Assembly: GCA_022448345.1 (NCBI GenBank)
Contig: JAKVCB010000004.1
Span: 1 to 64,000 of the forward strand
Direction: 5' to 3'
Source of the DNA: Pirellulales bacterium
Lineage (GTDB): Bacteria > Planctomycetota > Planctomycetia > Pirellulales > Lacipirellulaceae
Length of the DNA: 64,000 nucleotides
The first letter of the stretch is position 1. The number at the start of each line of letters is the position of its first letter. Below the pieces are notes generated by a model. It made no database searches. It was given only the letters and a program-made list of their open reading frames with translations, and was not told the DNA's origin. Below, piece after piece: positions 7,791 through 17,900 of the stretch. Made by a program: the position numbers and the translations under genes.

Positions 7791-9095
7791 TCAGACCGAG
7801 GGAGTCTGGCGGCGGTTGGCATAAAGCCACTGGCCACCTTCTTCAATCCAGAGGCCACCGGCGGCTTCTATAGACTCGCGGTCCAAACTCTTTGGATCCC
7901 GGTAACCAAGACCCGCAGCCTGACACTCAGACCGGCCAATGGCGGTGGCAAGTGTGACCTCAAAGGGATGTTTTTCGATGCCATTTTCAAGAACCCCATG
8001 CCCCCGAAGATTAATGACGTGGGCGGCTACATTCTTGTCGAACTCTGGGTGTTTCTCGAGGAACTCAAGCACCCGATCGCGGCCATGGTATCCAATCGTG
8101 CGGATGGCCTCGTCCATTTTCGGGTGGGAGTGGAACTGGTCGATGTGAGGCGCGTAGAGCACAATTTCGGCGCCCTCGGCCAGGACTCCGGGAAGTTGCA
8201 ATTTGTACGAGCCCTTCCCAGCCGTCCAGATTTCGTCATACATGGCAGGGATTTGCTGGACCACCAGCTGTTGGGGCGCGTCGAGATAGACAATGTGCAG
8301 CTGGGAAGACAGTTGGGCGGCAGCCTGATACGCCTCAAGGAAGCCATGGAATCCATGGCCCGCGTAGAGTCCCTTGGCAACCACCGAGCCTTCCTGTTCA
8401 GAATAAACCATGTTCAGCGAAACGACAGGCGTATCACCAATGGCCTCGAAAATTCTGTGGGCTCCCTCATTGATTACATCCCGGGCCTGATTATCGGCCT
8501 TTCCCATAATGCTGGGTGCGCCAATCAACACGGCAACCCAGTGCAACAGCCCGATGACTTCGGGCCCGGCGATGCCGGGAAAGAAAATCTTCGTCCCACC
8601 CGAAAAACCAGCCGCTTCGTGCGGGACAGTCCCACTGATCGCCAGGATCAGATCGTAGGACTCGGTCACCAGCTTGTTGGCCGACACAGGCATAGAGGTT
8701 GTGAGTTGCCCGGCAGTCTTCTCCTCCACAAATTCTGCCACAATCTCTGGAAGCTCCACAAGTTTTTCCACCTGGTCGAAAGCGTGGTTGAACATGCTTC
8801 CCAGTTTTCCCAACGGTTGGCCAGCGATGCCGAGTTTCTCAGCGAGCTCGTCCTGGGACATCGGCCGATGCGTGCCCTGGGCATTGAGCGTGTCGAGACG
8901 CTGCAAGCCTTTTTTTTGCAGCCGATGATAAATTTCGCCGAAGAGTCGGTCGGTAAAATCGTGCCGCGAGTAATCGGGATGGATGACCAGGGCTGTCTTC
9001 ACCTGGTCCACCGATTCGAGGGTTTCGTCAAGCAACTGCCCAATGGCATCGTCACCAAGTTCACCTGAAATCGCTTCTGCTTTGTGAACGTTCAT
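7791..9095 (-). CDS. LarA-like nickel-pincer racemase/epimerase family protein
   Basis: A 434-residue homologue of lactate racemase LarA. Recognisable blocks are HPDYSRHD near the N-terminus, AQGTHRPM near residue 75 and SGGTKIFFPGIAG near residue 168. The Lys of that last block corresponds to the residue that covalently holds the nickel-pincer cofactor in LarA, and a His follows (GLLHW). The family interconverts 2-hydroxy acids: lactate, malate, sugar acids and others. The cofactor-making genes larB, larC and larE are not in the window. The ATG at 9095 is preferred because an operator-like palindrome lies 48 bases upstream; the frame extends to 9194. Divergent from a Gfo/Idh/MocA oxidoreductase, which suggests sugar-acid metabolism. 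That link is inference. Confidence 0.8.
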   Translation of the reverse strand: MNVHKAEAISGELGDDAIGQLLDETLESVDQVKTALVIHPDYSRHDFTDRLFGEIYHRLQKKGLQRLDTLNAQGTHRPMSQDELAEKLGIAGQPLGKLGSMFNHAFDQVEKLVELPEIVAEFVEEKTAGQLTTSMPVSANKLVTESYDLILAISGTVPHEAAGFSGGTKIFFPGIAGPEVIGLLHWVAVLIGAPSIMGKADNQARDVINEGAHRIFEAIGDTPVVSLNMVYSEQEGSVVAKGLYAGHGFHGFLEAYQAAAQLSSQLHIVYLDAPQQLVVQQIPAMYDEIWTAGKGSYKLQLPGVLAEGAEIVLYAPHIDQFHSHPKMDEAIRTIGYHGRDRVLEFLEKHPEFDKNVAAHVINLRGHGVLENGIEKHPFEVTLATAIGRSECQAAGLGYRDPKSLDRESIEAAGGLWIEEGGQWLYANRRQTPSV

Positions 9096-9142
9096 AAATG
9101 GATTCGCGGTGTGAACCGGGCTGGAGATCTGAGTACAGGACC

Positions 9143-9156
9143 TATGGTATACCATA
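9143..9156. promoter_or_regulatory. perfect 14-bp palindrome, GntR-type operator candidate
   Basis: TATGGTATACCATA reads the same on both strands. It sits 48 bases upstream of the chosen larA-like start and 177 upstream of the oxidoreductase. The core TGGTATACCA matches the dyad known for GntR-family regulators such as UxuR/ExuR, which control sugar-acid genes. No GntR gene is present in this window, so the regulator would act from elsewhere. Confidence 0.45.
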
Positions 9157-9332
9157 TCAGCCATTACGGGGGCCGACGATGTGGCTGAACCCAACTCGGA
9201 TACGCTACCGAAGTAAAATCAAGCACTTGGGAAAAGCGACGGGGGGGCAGGGGTAGACAAGACCCTGCTCTTTTACAGTATAAAAGTTGCAACCTGTCAT
9301 CGCCATAAAACCACCAGGCACGAGGTTTCTGC

Positions 9333-10370
9333 ATGAAGACCATTCGCATTGGCATTATTGGACTGGGCGCAAACTGTCGCCTGCGGCACGTGCCCGGACT
9401 TCAGGAGTGTGAAAATGTCGAAATCACCGGCGTCGTCAACCGAAGTACCAAATCGACCGCTGCGGTCGCCAAGGAATTCGGCATTCCCAAGACCTATGAC
9501 CACTGGGAACAACTTGTGGCCGATCCGGAGTTGGACGCTGTGGTGATTGGCACCTGGCCCTACTTACACTGCCCTATCACGCTGGCCGCACTCGGATCCG
9601 GTAAACATGTGCTGACCGAAGCACGGATGGCCTGCAACCTCGAGGAAGCCCGCCAGATGCTTGCCGCCAGCCAGCAACGCCCGGAGTTGGTCGCGCAAAT
9701 TGTGCCCAGCCCCCTGGGTTTTGATGCGCTCTTGACGATCCGTCGCATGGTCGACGAGGGTTATTTGGGGGAATTGCGCGAGGTGGTTGCCATTGCTACC
9801 GACGATGCTTTTGCCAACCCTGATACACCACTGCACTGGCGCCAGTCGGCGGAATTGAGTGGTCAAAATGTGCTGGCCTTGGGAATTCTGCACGAGGCGG
9901 TAAGTCGCTGGATCCCAAAAACCGAATCGGTGCTGGCCCAGGCGCAAACGTTTACTCAGAAACGGCCCGATCCGGCAAGCGGTGAACTGGTTGCGGTGGA
10001 GCGGCCCGACAGTGTGCATGTGCTTACCCAAATCGACGGGGGTGCCTTGGGACTTTATCACTTAAGCAGTGCAACCCATTTCGCCGCCGGGATCCAGGTT
10101 CAGTTCTTTGGCAGCGAAGGCACCATCAAGTACCTGATCAGCTCGGAGAACAAGCTTCTTGCCGGAAAAGCTGGCAGCCCATCGCTGGCCGAGGTCAAAA
10201 TTCCTCCGGAGGAAGCTTACGCGTGGCGTGTTGAGCGCGATTTCATCGAGGCGATTCGTGGCGAGAAAAAGGTGGAACTGACTGATTTTGCCACCGGGGT
10301 TCGTTACATGCAGTTTACCGAAGCAGTCGTCCAAAGTGCTGAGTTGGGCAGGCGGGTTGATGTGGGCTGA
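9333..10370 (+). CDS. Gfo/Idh/MocA family oxidoreductase
   Basis: A 345-residue NAD(P)-dependent dehydrogenase. The N-terminal Rossmann fold shows GIIGLGANCRLRHVPG, and an alpha/beta substrate domain follows. The usual EKP cofactor motif appears as LTEARMACN, a variant found in one planctomycete-rich subset of the family. Members oxidise sugars, inositols or related polyols. The gene is divergent from the LarA-like racemase and shares its 237-base intergenic region, including the GntR-type palindrome, so the two may act on related hydroxy acids or sugars. The exact substrate is unknown. Confidence 0.85.
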   Translation: MKTIRIGIIGLGANCRLRHVPGLQECENVEITGVVNRSTKSTAAVAKEFGIPKTYDHWEQLVADPELDAVVIGTWPYLHCPITLAALGSGKHVLTEARMACNLEEARQMLAASQQRPELVAQIVPSPLGFDALLTIRRMVDEGYLGELREVVAIATDDAFANPDTPLHWRQSAELSGQNVLALGILHEAVSRWIPKTESVLAQAQTFTQKRPDPASGELVAVERPDSVHVLTQIDGGALGLYHLSSATHFAAGIQVQFFGSEGTIKYLISSENKLLAGKAGSPSLAEVKIPPEEAYAWRVERDFIEAIRGEKKVELTDFATGVRYMQFTEAVVQSAELGRRVDVG

Positions 10371-10652
10371 GCGGATAGTTCACGGAAGCCCGTCCTGGAG
10401 ATGCCACCGGCTCGGTACGGGATGAGGCAAACTGTTTTCGGTTTGACATCCATCAAGATGCGACCCATCCTGCCAGGACAAGCAGGCAAAAGGAACCCGG
10501 TTCGGGGACAGCCATGATCCTGCTGGAAATCGCGTAAAGGCTGTACGACGAGGAACTGGCCGCAGTCGTGTACTCAATCCAATCGCGGCCTGTTGTATAG
10601 GCAAAGCCGATCTTGGATTCTTGATATGTGTGACAACACTCTGAAAGACGCT

Positions 10653-11918
10653 TTAGTCAAGATCGTACGGCTTGGCGAGCCGGAACTCGCTGCGGTCTTC
10701 CAGAAATTTTTCGACCCGGTCGGTGCGACCGAAAGCATCGGCCATAAATGTGACCGCTTCGGCCAGTCGCTCATCGGGTTCGGCACAACTGAGTCGCAAA
10801 AATCCGGCCCCTGCTTCACCGAACGATTCGCCCCCCAGGCAGGCAACGCCACGATCCTCATCGGCGCCCTCGAGCAAATAGATGGCCAGGCCTTGTGAGG
10901 TGATCCCGAGGCGATTGCAAATGGGGGCCACTGAAGGAAACGCATAGAAACTGCCACCGGGCACCAGACAAGTGATTCCTTCGACCCGATTCAGCCGCTC
11001 GACCAGGCGGACGACTTTATGCCGAAACTCCTCCATCTGCCGATCCCGCTCATCACACGCCTCTTGCATCGCCGCGACACCAGCCAGTTGAGTAAACGGG
11101 GCAACACACGAAAGTGCGCTATTGGTCAGCTTGCCCAGCATTTCAATGATCGCAGGGCTGCTTACGGCAAAACCCAAACGCCAACCACTCATGCTGAACG
11201 ACTTGCTGAATGTGTAAGCGGCTACTGTTCGATCGAGCATGCCGGGGATCGCTGCCAGGCTGCGATGCTCACCACTCCAGACCATCCGGTCGTAAGGTTC
11301 GTCGCTGAGGACGGCGATATTAGTATCTCGAATCAATTCGGCCAGGCCTTCCAGATCTTCCTGGAGGGTGATGCCGCCTGTTGGATTGTGGGGACTGTTC
11401 AGAAAAATGGCACGTGGGCTGGGATCCTCCCGAATAAATTGTTCAACCTCCTCAAGGTTCGGTCGAAATTCGTTGGCCTGCTTCAAACTTGAAAGGACCG
11501 CCCGCGCACCACGACGATCAATGTTGGGCACATAGGTTGGAAAGTGCGGGCTGAAGACCAACACACCATCTCCAGGATTCAAAAAAGCCTCGCAGAAGAG
11601 CTGTTCAAAATTCTTGGCCCCCGGCCCAGCGACCACATTTTCAGCCTGTACCTCCAAACCGTACTCGCGCCGAACATAATCTGCTGCTGCAGCTCGAAAC
11701 TCGGTTAACCCCAGCGAGGGGCCATAATGGGTGTTTCCTGCCTGAATTGCCTGAACGCCCGCATCCACCACCCGCTGGGGCGTGGGAAAAGGGCTGTCGC
11801 CAATTTCCAGTTCAATCACATCTTTTCCATTGGCAATCAGCCGTTTGGCGATTGCCAGCACGGTGAAGGCAGTTTCGACGGTAACCGAAGAGGCAAAGCT
11901 ACTGAAAGAAATAGTCAT
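10653..11918 (-). CDS. class I/II PLP aminotransferase (AspC-like)
   Basis: A 421-residue fold-type I aminotransferase. Visible blocks are the LEIGDSPFPTP entry, GNTHYGPSLGL, NSPHNPTGG (Asn and Pro at the cofactor pocket), SDEPYDRMVW and the PLP-lysine motif TFSKSFSMSGWRLGF. The later FLRLSCAEPDERL supplies the substrate carboxylate-binding Arg. The family covers aspartate, aromatic and other amino acids and cannot be narrowed by reading alone. It stands by itself, about 280 bases from the oxidoreductase and divergent from the AddB-like gene. Confidence 0.85.
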   Translation of the reverse strand: MTISFSSFASSVTVETAFTVLAIAKRLIANGKDVIELEIGDSPFPTPQRVVDAGVQAIQAGNTHYGPSLGLTEFRAAAADYVRREYGLEVQAENVVAGPGAKNFEQLFCEAFLNPGDGVLVFSPHFPTYVPNIDRRGARAVLSSLKQANEFRPNLEEVEQFIREDPSPRAIFLNSPHNPTGGITLQEDLEGLAELIRDTNIAVLSDEPYDRMVWSGEHRSLAAIPGMLDRTVAAYTFSKSFSMSGWRLGFAVSSPAIIEMLGKLTNSALSCVAPFTQLAGVAAMQEACDERDRQMEEFRHKVVRLVERLNRVEGITCLVPGGSFYAFPSVAPICNRLGITSQGLAIYLLEGADEDRGVACLGGESFGEAGAGFLRLSCAEPDERLAEAVTFMADAFGRTDRVEKFLEDRSEFRLAKPYDLD

Positions 11919-12175
11919 TTCACATTCATTCTGGGGGTTCTGTACAAATTAAGGACCGGCTTCTATTGTCGCAAGACAACAGGGGTCTCGAAAGGGCCTC
12001 CAGAAAGTGCGAGAATTTGACCGAACCAGATGGCGGTGACCGGGGGCCGGATAAGCAGGCCATTTCGACACCCCAATAAAGAAAAATTAGTCGCAGTACC
12101 CGCCAGTGCCGACAGGGGCACTACGCAAGTTTTCGAATTTATGGATTCCGACGATAACGCAAGTAGTGTGGTGCG

Positions 12176-14974
12176 ATGCCAATCCAAAAAATCTACCTGG
12201 GATGGAACCAACCGGCACTACCGTCGGTGGCCAAGCACCTTGCCGAACATTACCTCGACAACCAGCGGCTCGATTTGGCCGGCTGCATTTTGGTGGTACC
12301 CGGACGTCTTGCCCGGCGGCAACTCTTAAGAACCCTGCTCGAACTGGCAGGAGAGCGGTCGCTTGAATTTCGGCCACCTGAGATCGTCACCCTCGGCAAT
12401 TTTCCCGAGATGCTCTACGCTCAGCAGCGACCGGTCGCCAGCGACCTGATCCAAAGACTGGCATGGGTGCAGGCACTGCAAACCTCCTCTCCAGAAACCC
12501 TGCAAGGCTTCACCTCACAAGTTCCCACTGAGGAGGATCTCACCGGTTGGCGACGGCTGGCCCGCATGCTCAGCCGGCTGCACAACGAGTTGTCTTCCGA
12601 TGGCTTTGATTTTGCGATGGTGGCCAAAAAAGGGGGCGCCGTTTCAGGTTTTACTGAACAAACACGCTGGCACGCACTGGCGAAAGTTCAGCAACGCTAC
12701 CTCTCGGTACTCGATGACCTGGAGGTCTGGGACGTGCAAACCGCCCGCCAGGTTGCCATCCAAAATGGCGAGTGTGGCAGCGGGCGGGATGTCTTTCTGG
12801 TTGGCATGGCCGATATGAACCAGACACAACGGCAAATGCTTGCGCAGATTTCCGATCGGGTAACGGCATTCGTCCATGCCCCACAGGAACTGGCTGATCG
12901 GTTTGACGAATTTGGTTGTGTCCTTCCGGAGGCCTGGCTCAACTCGCATTTGAACATTCGCGACGAACAAATTTGCCTTGCCCAAAATGTCCAGCAGCAA
13001 GCAGCTATCGTTATGCGGTGCCTGGCCGAATACCAGGGGCGGTACCGGGCCGATCAAATCACAATCGGAGTACCAGATCAACAAATCGTACCCAGACTCC
13101 AACAGGAACTGGACGAGCATGGGCTGCGCGGTCGGTGGCTGTGGGCCAAGGAGCTACCCCAAACCGGACCCTACCAGTTGTTAGCGGCGGTCGGAAATTA
13201 TCTGTTCGACAAGCGGACCGAAGATTTTGCGGCCTTGGTACGCCATCCCGACCTGGCCAACTGGCTGACCGCCAAAGGCATCGCCGAGGATTGGCTGCTC
13301 GAACTGGACCACTATCTTGCCAGGCACTTACCGTTGCGGATGGGCGAATCGTGGCTGGGACCTGCGCAGCGCCGCAACAAGCTCGAACAAGCCTTCACAG
13401 CAATCGACCATCTGCTGGGGGATCTGGGCTCTGGGAATACAAAACCGCTGACAGACTGGGCGACCCCTGTTGGTGACCTACTCACAGAGATCTATGGTGT
13501 TGTGGCTGACAACACCGATCGCGTTGCTACAGCAGCCTGCGAAAAGATCGCCGCGGTCGTTATCGAGTTGGCCGGCTTGCCCGCCCAGGTCTCGCCGAAC
13601 CTCACGGCAGGCAAAATGCTCGACCTGGTGCTTGAGCAACTGACCAATGAAGGAGTCGCGGCCGAAGAAGATGCTGGCGCAATCGAAATTCTGGGTTGGT
13701 TGGAGTTGCCACTCGATGATACTCCTGCGGTGGTGGTCACAACTTTTAATGAACGGTTTGTCCCGAAGTCGATTTGCGGAGATCTCTTTTTGCCCGATGC
13801 CTTGCGACGAAAACTGGGGCTCAGTGACAACCAGCGTCGATATGCGCGCGATGCCTACGCGGTGGAGGTTTTATTGAACACCCGCGAAACGGTTCACCTG
13901 GTGATGAGCCGGTATGATACCGACGGCAATCCACTCACTCCAAGCCGTTTCCTGTTCGCAGCTACTCCGGAAACCATCGCCCGCCGAGTGATTCGGCTGT
14001 ACGATGCCGACGCATTGTCGGCGGCACCTAATTTCGACAGCCCACGCTTTTCATCGACCCGCAACACGTCCGATTTTTCTGTTCCCGACCCTGCTTGCAT
14101 CAACACACCCGAAAAAGACTCGTTGCGGGTCACCGACTTCAAACGGTACCTGGCATGCCCCTACCGATTCTTTTTAGAGCGGTGCCTGAAACTTGAACTG
14201 ACAAGTGACCGCGAGCGCGAGCTGGACGCGTTGCAATTCGGGCAACTCATCCACGAAGTCCTCAAGAAATTCGGGAACAGTGAAATCGCAGATTCAACCA
14301 ATCCCGACGACATTCGAGACTGCTTGCTGACTCACCTTGGCCTGGAAGCAAAGCTGCAGTACGGCTCACAACGTCGCGGTGCGATTAACGTGCAGATTGC
14401 CCAGGCCGAAGAACGGCTGCGGGCATTTGCAGCCTGGCAGGCTGCCTGGAGATCCAAGGGTTGGCAAATCAAAAACGTCGAAGCTTCACCCGGTGACGAA
14501 GGGGTGGCGTTCGACGTCGATGGCAAACCCGTTTACCTCCATGGTCGACTCGACCGGGTTGATATGAATGACAACGGCGAGATCGTGATTTTCGACTACA
14601 AAACATCGCGCGAGGCACAGCGGCCCGAAAAAACACACCAAGCCAGACGGGGTGAGTGGAGTGATCTACAGCTTCCCTTGTACCGGCATCTTGCTGCGGG
14701 TCTCGGAATCACCGGCAAGCCCCAATTGGGCTATGTCGCGCTGCCCGAAGACACTGCCAAGACGGTGCAATTCATTGCCAACTGGTCCGACGCCGACCTG
14801 GAAGATGCCGACAATGTTGCCCGTGAAGTGGTCCGCAAAATCCGTCGCCGTGAATTCTGGCCACCGGCCGACATGGGGCAGAATGACAGGGACCCATTTT
14901 CATCGATCTGCATGACGGGCGTGTTTGAGAGGCCCGTCGTAGGGGAACATGATTTGGGAGAAGATTCCCAATGA
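12176..14974 (+). CDS. AddB-like subunit: degenerate helicase with PD-(D/E)XK nuclease
   Basis: A 932-residue protein whose last 300 residues form a RecB/AddB-type nuclease domain: DFKRYLACPYRFFLERC, FGQLIHEVLKKFG, the active-site string LHGRLDRVD then IVIFDYKTS, and LQLPLYRH. The N-terminal two thirds look like an AddB helicase remnant; at the Walker A position there is only VVPGRLARRQ, without a GKT. One Cys is visible near the C-terminus, so the four-cysteine iron-sulfur set of Bacillus AddB is not obvious. It overlaps the downstream AddA-like gene by four bases (ATGA), implying translational coupling and a shared complex acting on DNA ends. Confidence 0.8.
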   Translation: MPIQKIYLGWNQPALPSVAKHLAEHYLDNQRLDLAGCILVVPGRLARRQLLRTLLELAGERSLEFRPPEIVTLGNFPEMLYAQQRPVASDLIQRLAWVQALQTSSPETLQGFTSQVPTEEDLTGWRRLARMLSRLHNELSSDGFDFAMVAKKGGAVSGFTEQTRWHALAKVQQRYLSVLDDLEVWDVQTARQVAIQNGECGSGRDVFLVGMADMNQTQRQMLAQISDRVTAFVHAPQELADRFDEFGCVLPEAWLNSHLNIRDEQICLAQNVQQQAAIVMRCLAEYQGRYRADQITIGVPDQQIVPRLQQELDEHGLRGRWLWAKELPQTGPYQLLAAVGNYLFDKRTEDFAALVRHPDLANWLTAKGIAEDWLLELDHYLARHLPLRMGESWLGPAQRRNKLEQAFTAIDHLLGDLGSGNTKPLTDWATPVGDLLTEIYGVVADNTDRVATAACEKIAAVVIELAGLPAQVSPNLTAGKMLDLVLEQLTNEGVAAEEDAGAIEILGWLELPLDDTPAVVVTTFNERFVPKSICGDLFLPDALRRKLGLSDNQRRYARDAYAVEVLLNTRETVHLVMSRYDTDGNPLTPSRFLFAATPETIARRVIRLYDADALSAAPNFDSPRFSSTRNTSDFSVPDPACINTPEKDSLRVTDFKRYLACPYRFFLERCLKLELTSDRERELDALQFGQLIHEVLKKFGNSEIADSTNPDDIRDCLLTHLGLEAKLQYGSQRRGAINVQIAQAEERLRAFAAWQAAWRSKGWQIKNVEASPGDEGVAFDVDGKPVYLHGRLDRVDMNDNGEIVIFDYKTSREAQRPEKTHQARRGEWSDLQLPLYRHLAAGLGITGKPQLGYVALPEDTAKTVQFIANWSDADLEDADNVAREVVRKIRRREFWPPADMGQNDRDPFSSICMTGVFERPVVGEHDLGEDSQ

Positions 14975-17900
14975 GTTCATCACATCCCCATGACAATCCG
15001 TTTCGCGTTGTCCGCGCTTCGGCCGGCACCGGCAAGACTTATCAACTTTCCAGCCGCTATATCGGCCTGCTCAACCGGGATGTGGCGGTCGACGAAATCC
15101 TGGCCACCACGTTCACCAAAAAGGCGGCTGGCGAAATCACCGAGCGGGTCCTGCTCCGTTTGGCCAAAGCGGTTTGCAACTCCGATGACCTTCAGGAAAT
15201 GGCAACCGCGATCGCGGTTCCCGAACTCGACCACCAGCGGTGTGCGGCTTTGTTGCGCCGATTGGTCGATAGCCTGCACCGACTGCGGATTGGCACGCTC
15301 GACAGTTACTTTGCTCAACTGGCAACCACCGGCAGCCTGGAGTTGGGGCTCCCCCCAGGCTGGCAAGTAGCCGACGACGCAACGTTGGTCCGATTACAAA
15401 TGGATGCGATCGACGCACTGTTGGAAAACAACCCGACCGGTGAAGTTCGCCGCATCATGCACCTGGTCGGAAAAGGGACCCACGGACGCAGCGTCAGTGA
15501 AGTGATCCGCAACAACGTTCAGGAACTCCACCAATGGTACCTGGCAAGTGACGAGCGTTGCTGGAACCGGGTCAACGCCGCAAAACCTCTCGAACCGGCC
15601 GAAGTTGCCGACCTGCTCACCCGTCTGGCCGCGGCACCTCTCCCCGACCACAAGGGCGCCACCAAGGCCCAGCAGACTGCACTGGAACGGGCCGAACACG
15701 AAGAATGGGATTTGTTTGTGAAGGAAGGCCTGGCCGCCAAGGTGCTGGACGGCTCGAACACCTACCAACGAAAAGACATTCCTCCCGAGACGGTTGAAAT
15801 CTACGCAGCGCTTAATCAACACGCCCGCGCCGTTTTGCGGAGACAACTTGCCAATCAGAATGCAGCGACCTACGAGCTTTTGGATAAATTCCATGAACAG
15901 TACGTCCAGCTTCGAAGTGACCACGGCGTGTTGTATTTTGCGGATGTTATCCACGCGCTGGTCACTCGGATCCACGGCAGCGACTCCGACCGAAACGCCT
16001 ACCGAATGAACAGCTCAATTTCCCACTTGTTGCTGGATGAATTCCAGGACACCTCCTCCGAACAGTGGGAAGTTTTAAAGCCGTTGGCCAGGCAGATTGT
16101 CGAATCGGAAAACTCGTCCTTTTTTTGCGTTGGTGATGTCAAGCAAGCCATTTATGGCTGGCGGGGAGGTGAAGCCCGCCTCTTTGACGCTCTGGAAGAG
16201 CAATTGCCAAATCTAGAAGTCAGTCCATTGAACATGAGTTACCGCTCTGCCGAAGCGATCACCCATGTTACCAACGAAATCTTTCAGCAGCTCTTGCATC
16301 ACGAGAATCTGGATGACTTCAAGCCAGCCATCCGACGCTGGTGCGACGGTTTTCAAACGCACGACACGCATTGGAAAACACGAGCTGGCCATGTGACGCT
16401 CGAAACAGCTCCCCAATCCGCCGACGGTGAACTTTCCAAAGAAGTCACACTTGCCTATGCCGCCGACAGAATCACCGCGCTGGTTGCCCAAATACCACGA
16501 CGTTCCATTGGGGTTTTGCTGCGGAAAAATGAGTCGGTGAGCCGGATGATCTATGAGCTTGGTCGACGGCAAGTACAAGCCAGCGCCGAAGGAGGAAAAA
16601 CTCTGTGTGACTCGGCTGCCGTACAGCTGATCGTCTCGCTTGCCGAATGGATCGATAATCCCGATAACAACCTGGCCCGGTTTCACCTCCAACAGTCTCC
16701 TCTGGCCAAAGCTCTTGACCTTCCGCTAGAAAGCGACCCCACCAGCAGAGCGGCAACTGCCGCTCTGCTGCGGGCAACGCTCGCAACGGCCGGCTATGGC
16801 CCCACAGTCGCGACCTGGGCAGGACAACTCGTTTGCCACACAAGCCAACGGGAGGCGCGCCGCCTGCGGGAACTGGTCAACCTTGCCTACAGCTATGACA
16901 AGTTAGCCACCTTGCGGCCCGGAGATTTTGCCGAATTTGTGCGGCACACCTCGGTCGAAATCCCGGAGATGGCCCCGGTTCGCGTGATGACCATTCACCA
17001 GGCAAAAGGGCTCGAATTTGACATCGTTGTCTTGCCGGAACTTGATGAATCACTGACGGGTCAACCGGGAACGGTTGCCATCGAGCGCGAGCACGACGTG
17101 GGACCGGTTGAAACTGTTTGCCTGTATCGGAATGAAACCATCCGCCAATTGCTACCCGCTTCGCTCAGCAACATGCTGGCCAACTCCAAAGAACGTCAAA
17201 TCGAAGATGCACTCTGCCGGCTTTACGTGGCTGTCACTCGGGCCGCCTATGCGCTGCACATGATTATTGCCCCCTCGAAGCCGAATGAAAGAAAAATCCC
17301 AAAAACGGCTGCTGGGTTGGTACGGGCAGCGCTGGTCAATAACGACCGCGTCGACGCAAACCAAATGCTGTACGCCTATGGCGATTCAAAATGGGCTGAA
17401 CATGAAACTTCTGGAATGCAAACCTCCCTGCCAGTCGACCCAGGCCCACTCACGGTGCAACTCGCCGAGATGCCGGCTGGCACTACCAGCCAGCGTCAGT
17501 GGACTACCCCGTCAGAGTTAGAGGGGGATCAACAACGCCAACCAGCTCATGCATTCCGGATTTCGCGAGCCGCTGGACTTGGGCAGGGAACCCTGCTGCA
17601 CACCTGGTTTGAACAAATTGCCTGGCTTGATGATGGCCTGCCAGACGAATCCGTATGGCCAAAGGTCGCAAGAGAAAAAGGGGTATCTCAAACCGAAATC
17701 GCACGGGCCCTTCCGGACTTCTTGACCCTGCTCCACCAGGCACCATTTTCCGACTTGCTGTCTCGCCGCTGCTACGCGCCGCCAGATGACCTCGGACTTG
17801 ATCCCGACGTTGCCAGAGAACTGACCGACGGTCCGCTGGAATTGGAGGTTCTCTGTGAATCACCGATTGCTGCCATGACCCAAGAGCATCTGCTCACGGG

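Noticed and set aside
7968..9068. 366-codon plus-strand frame opposite the LarA-like gene
   Set aside because: It is the antisense shadow of a gene with clear LarA motifs; its product has no recognisable motif and no ribosome site.
15394..15975. 193-codon minus frame inside the AddA-like gene
   Set aside because: Antisense to a helicase gene whose motifs are continuous across it; no start signal or family match.
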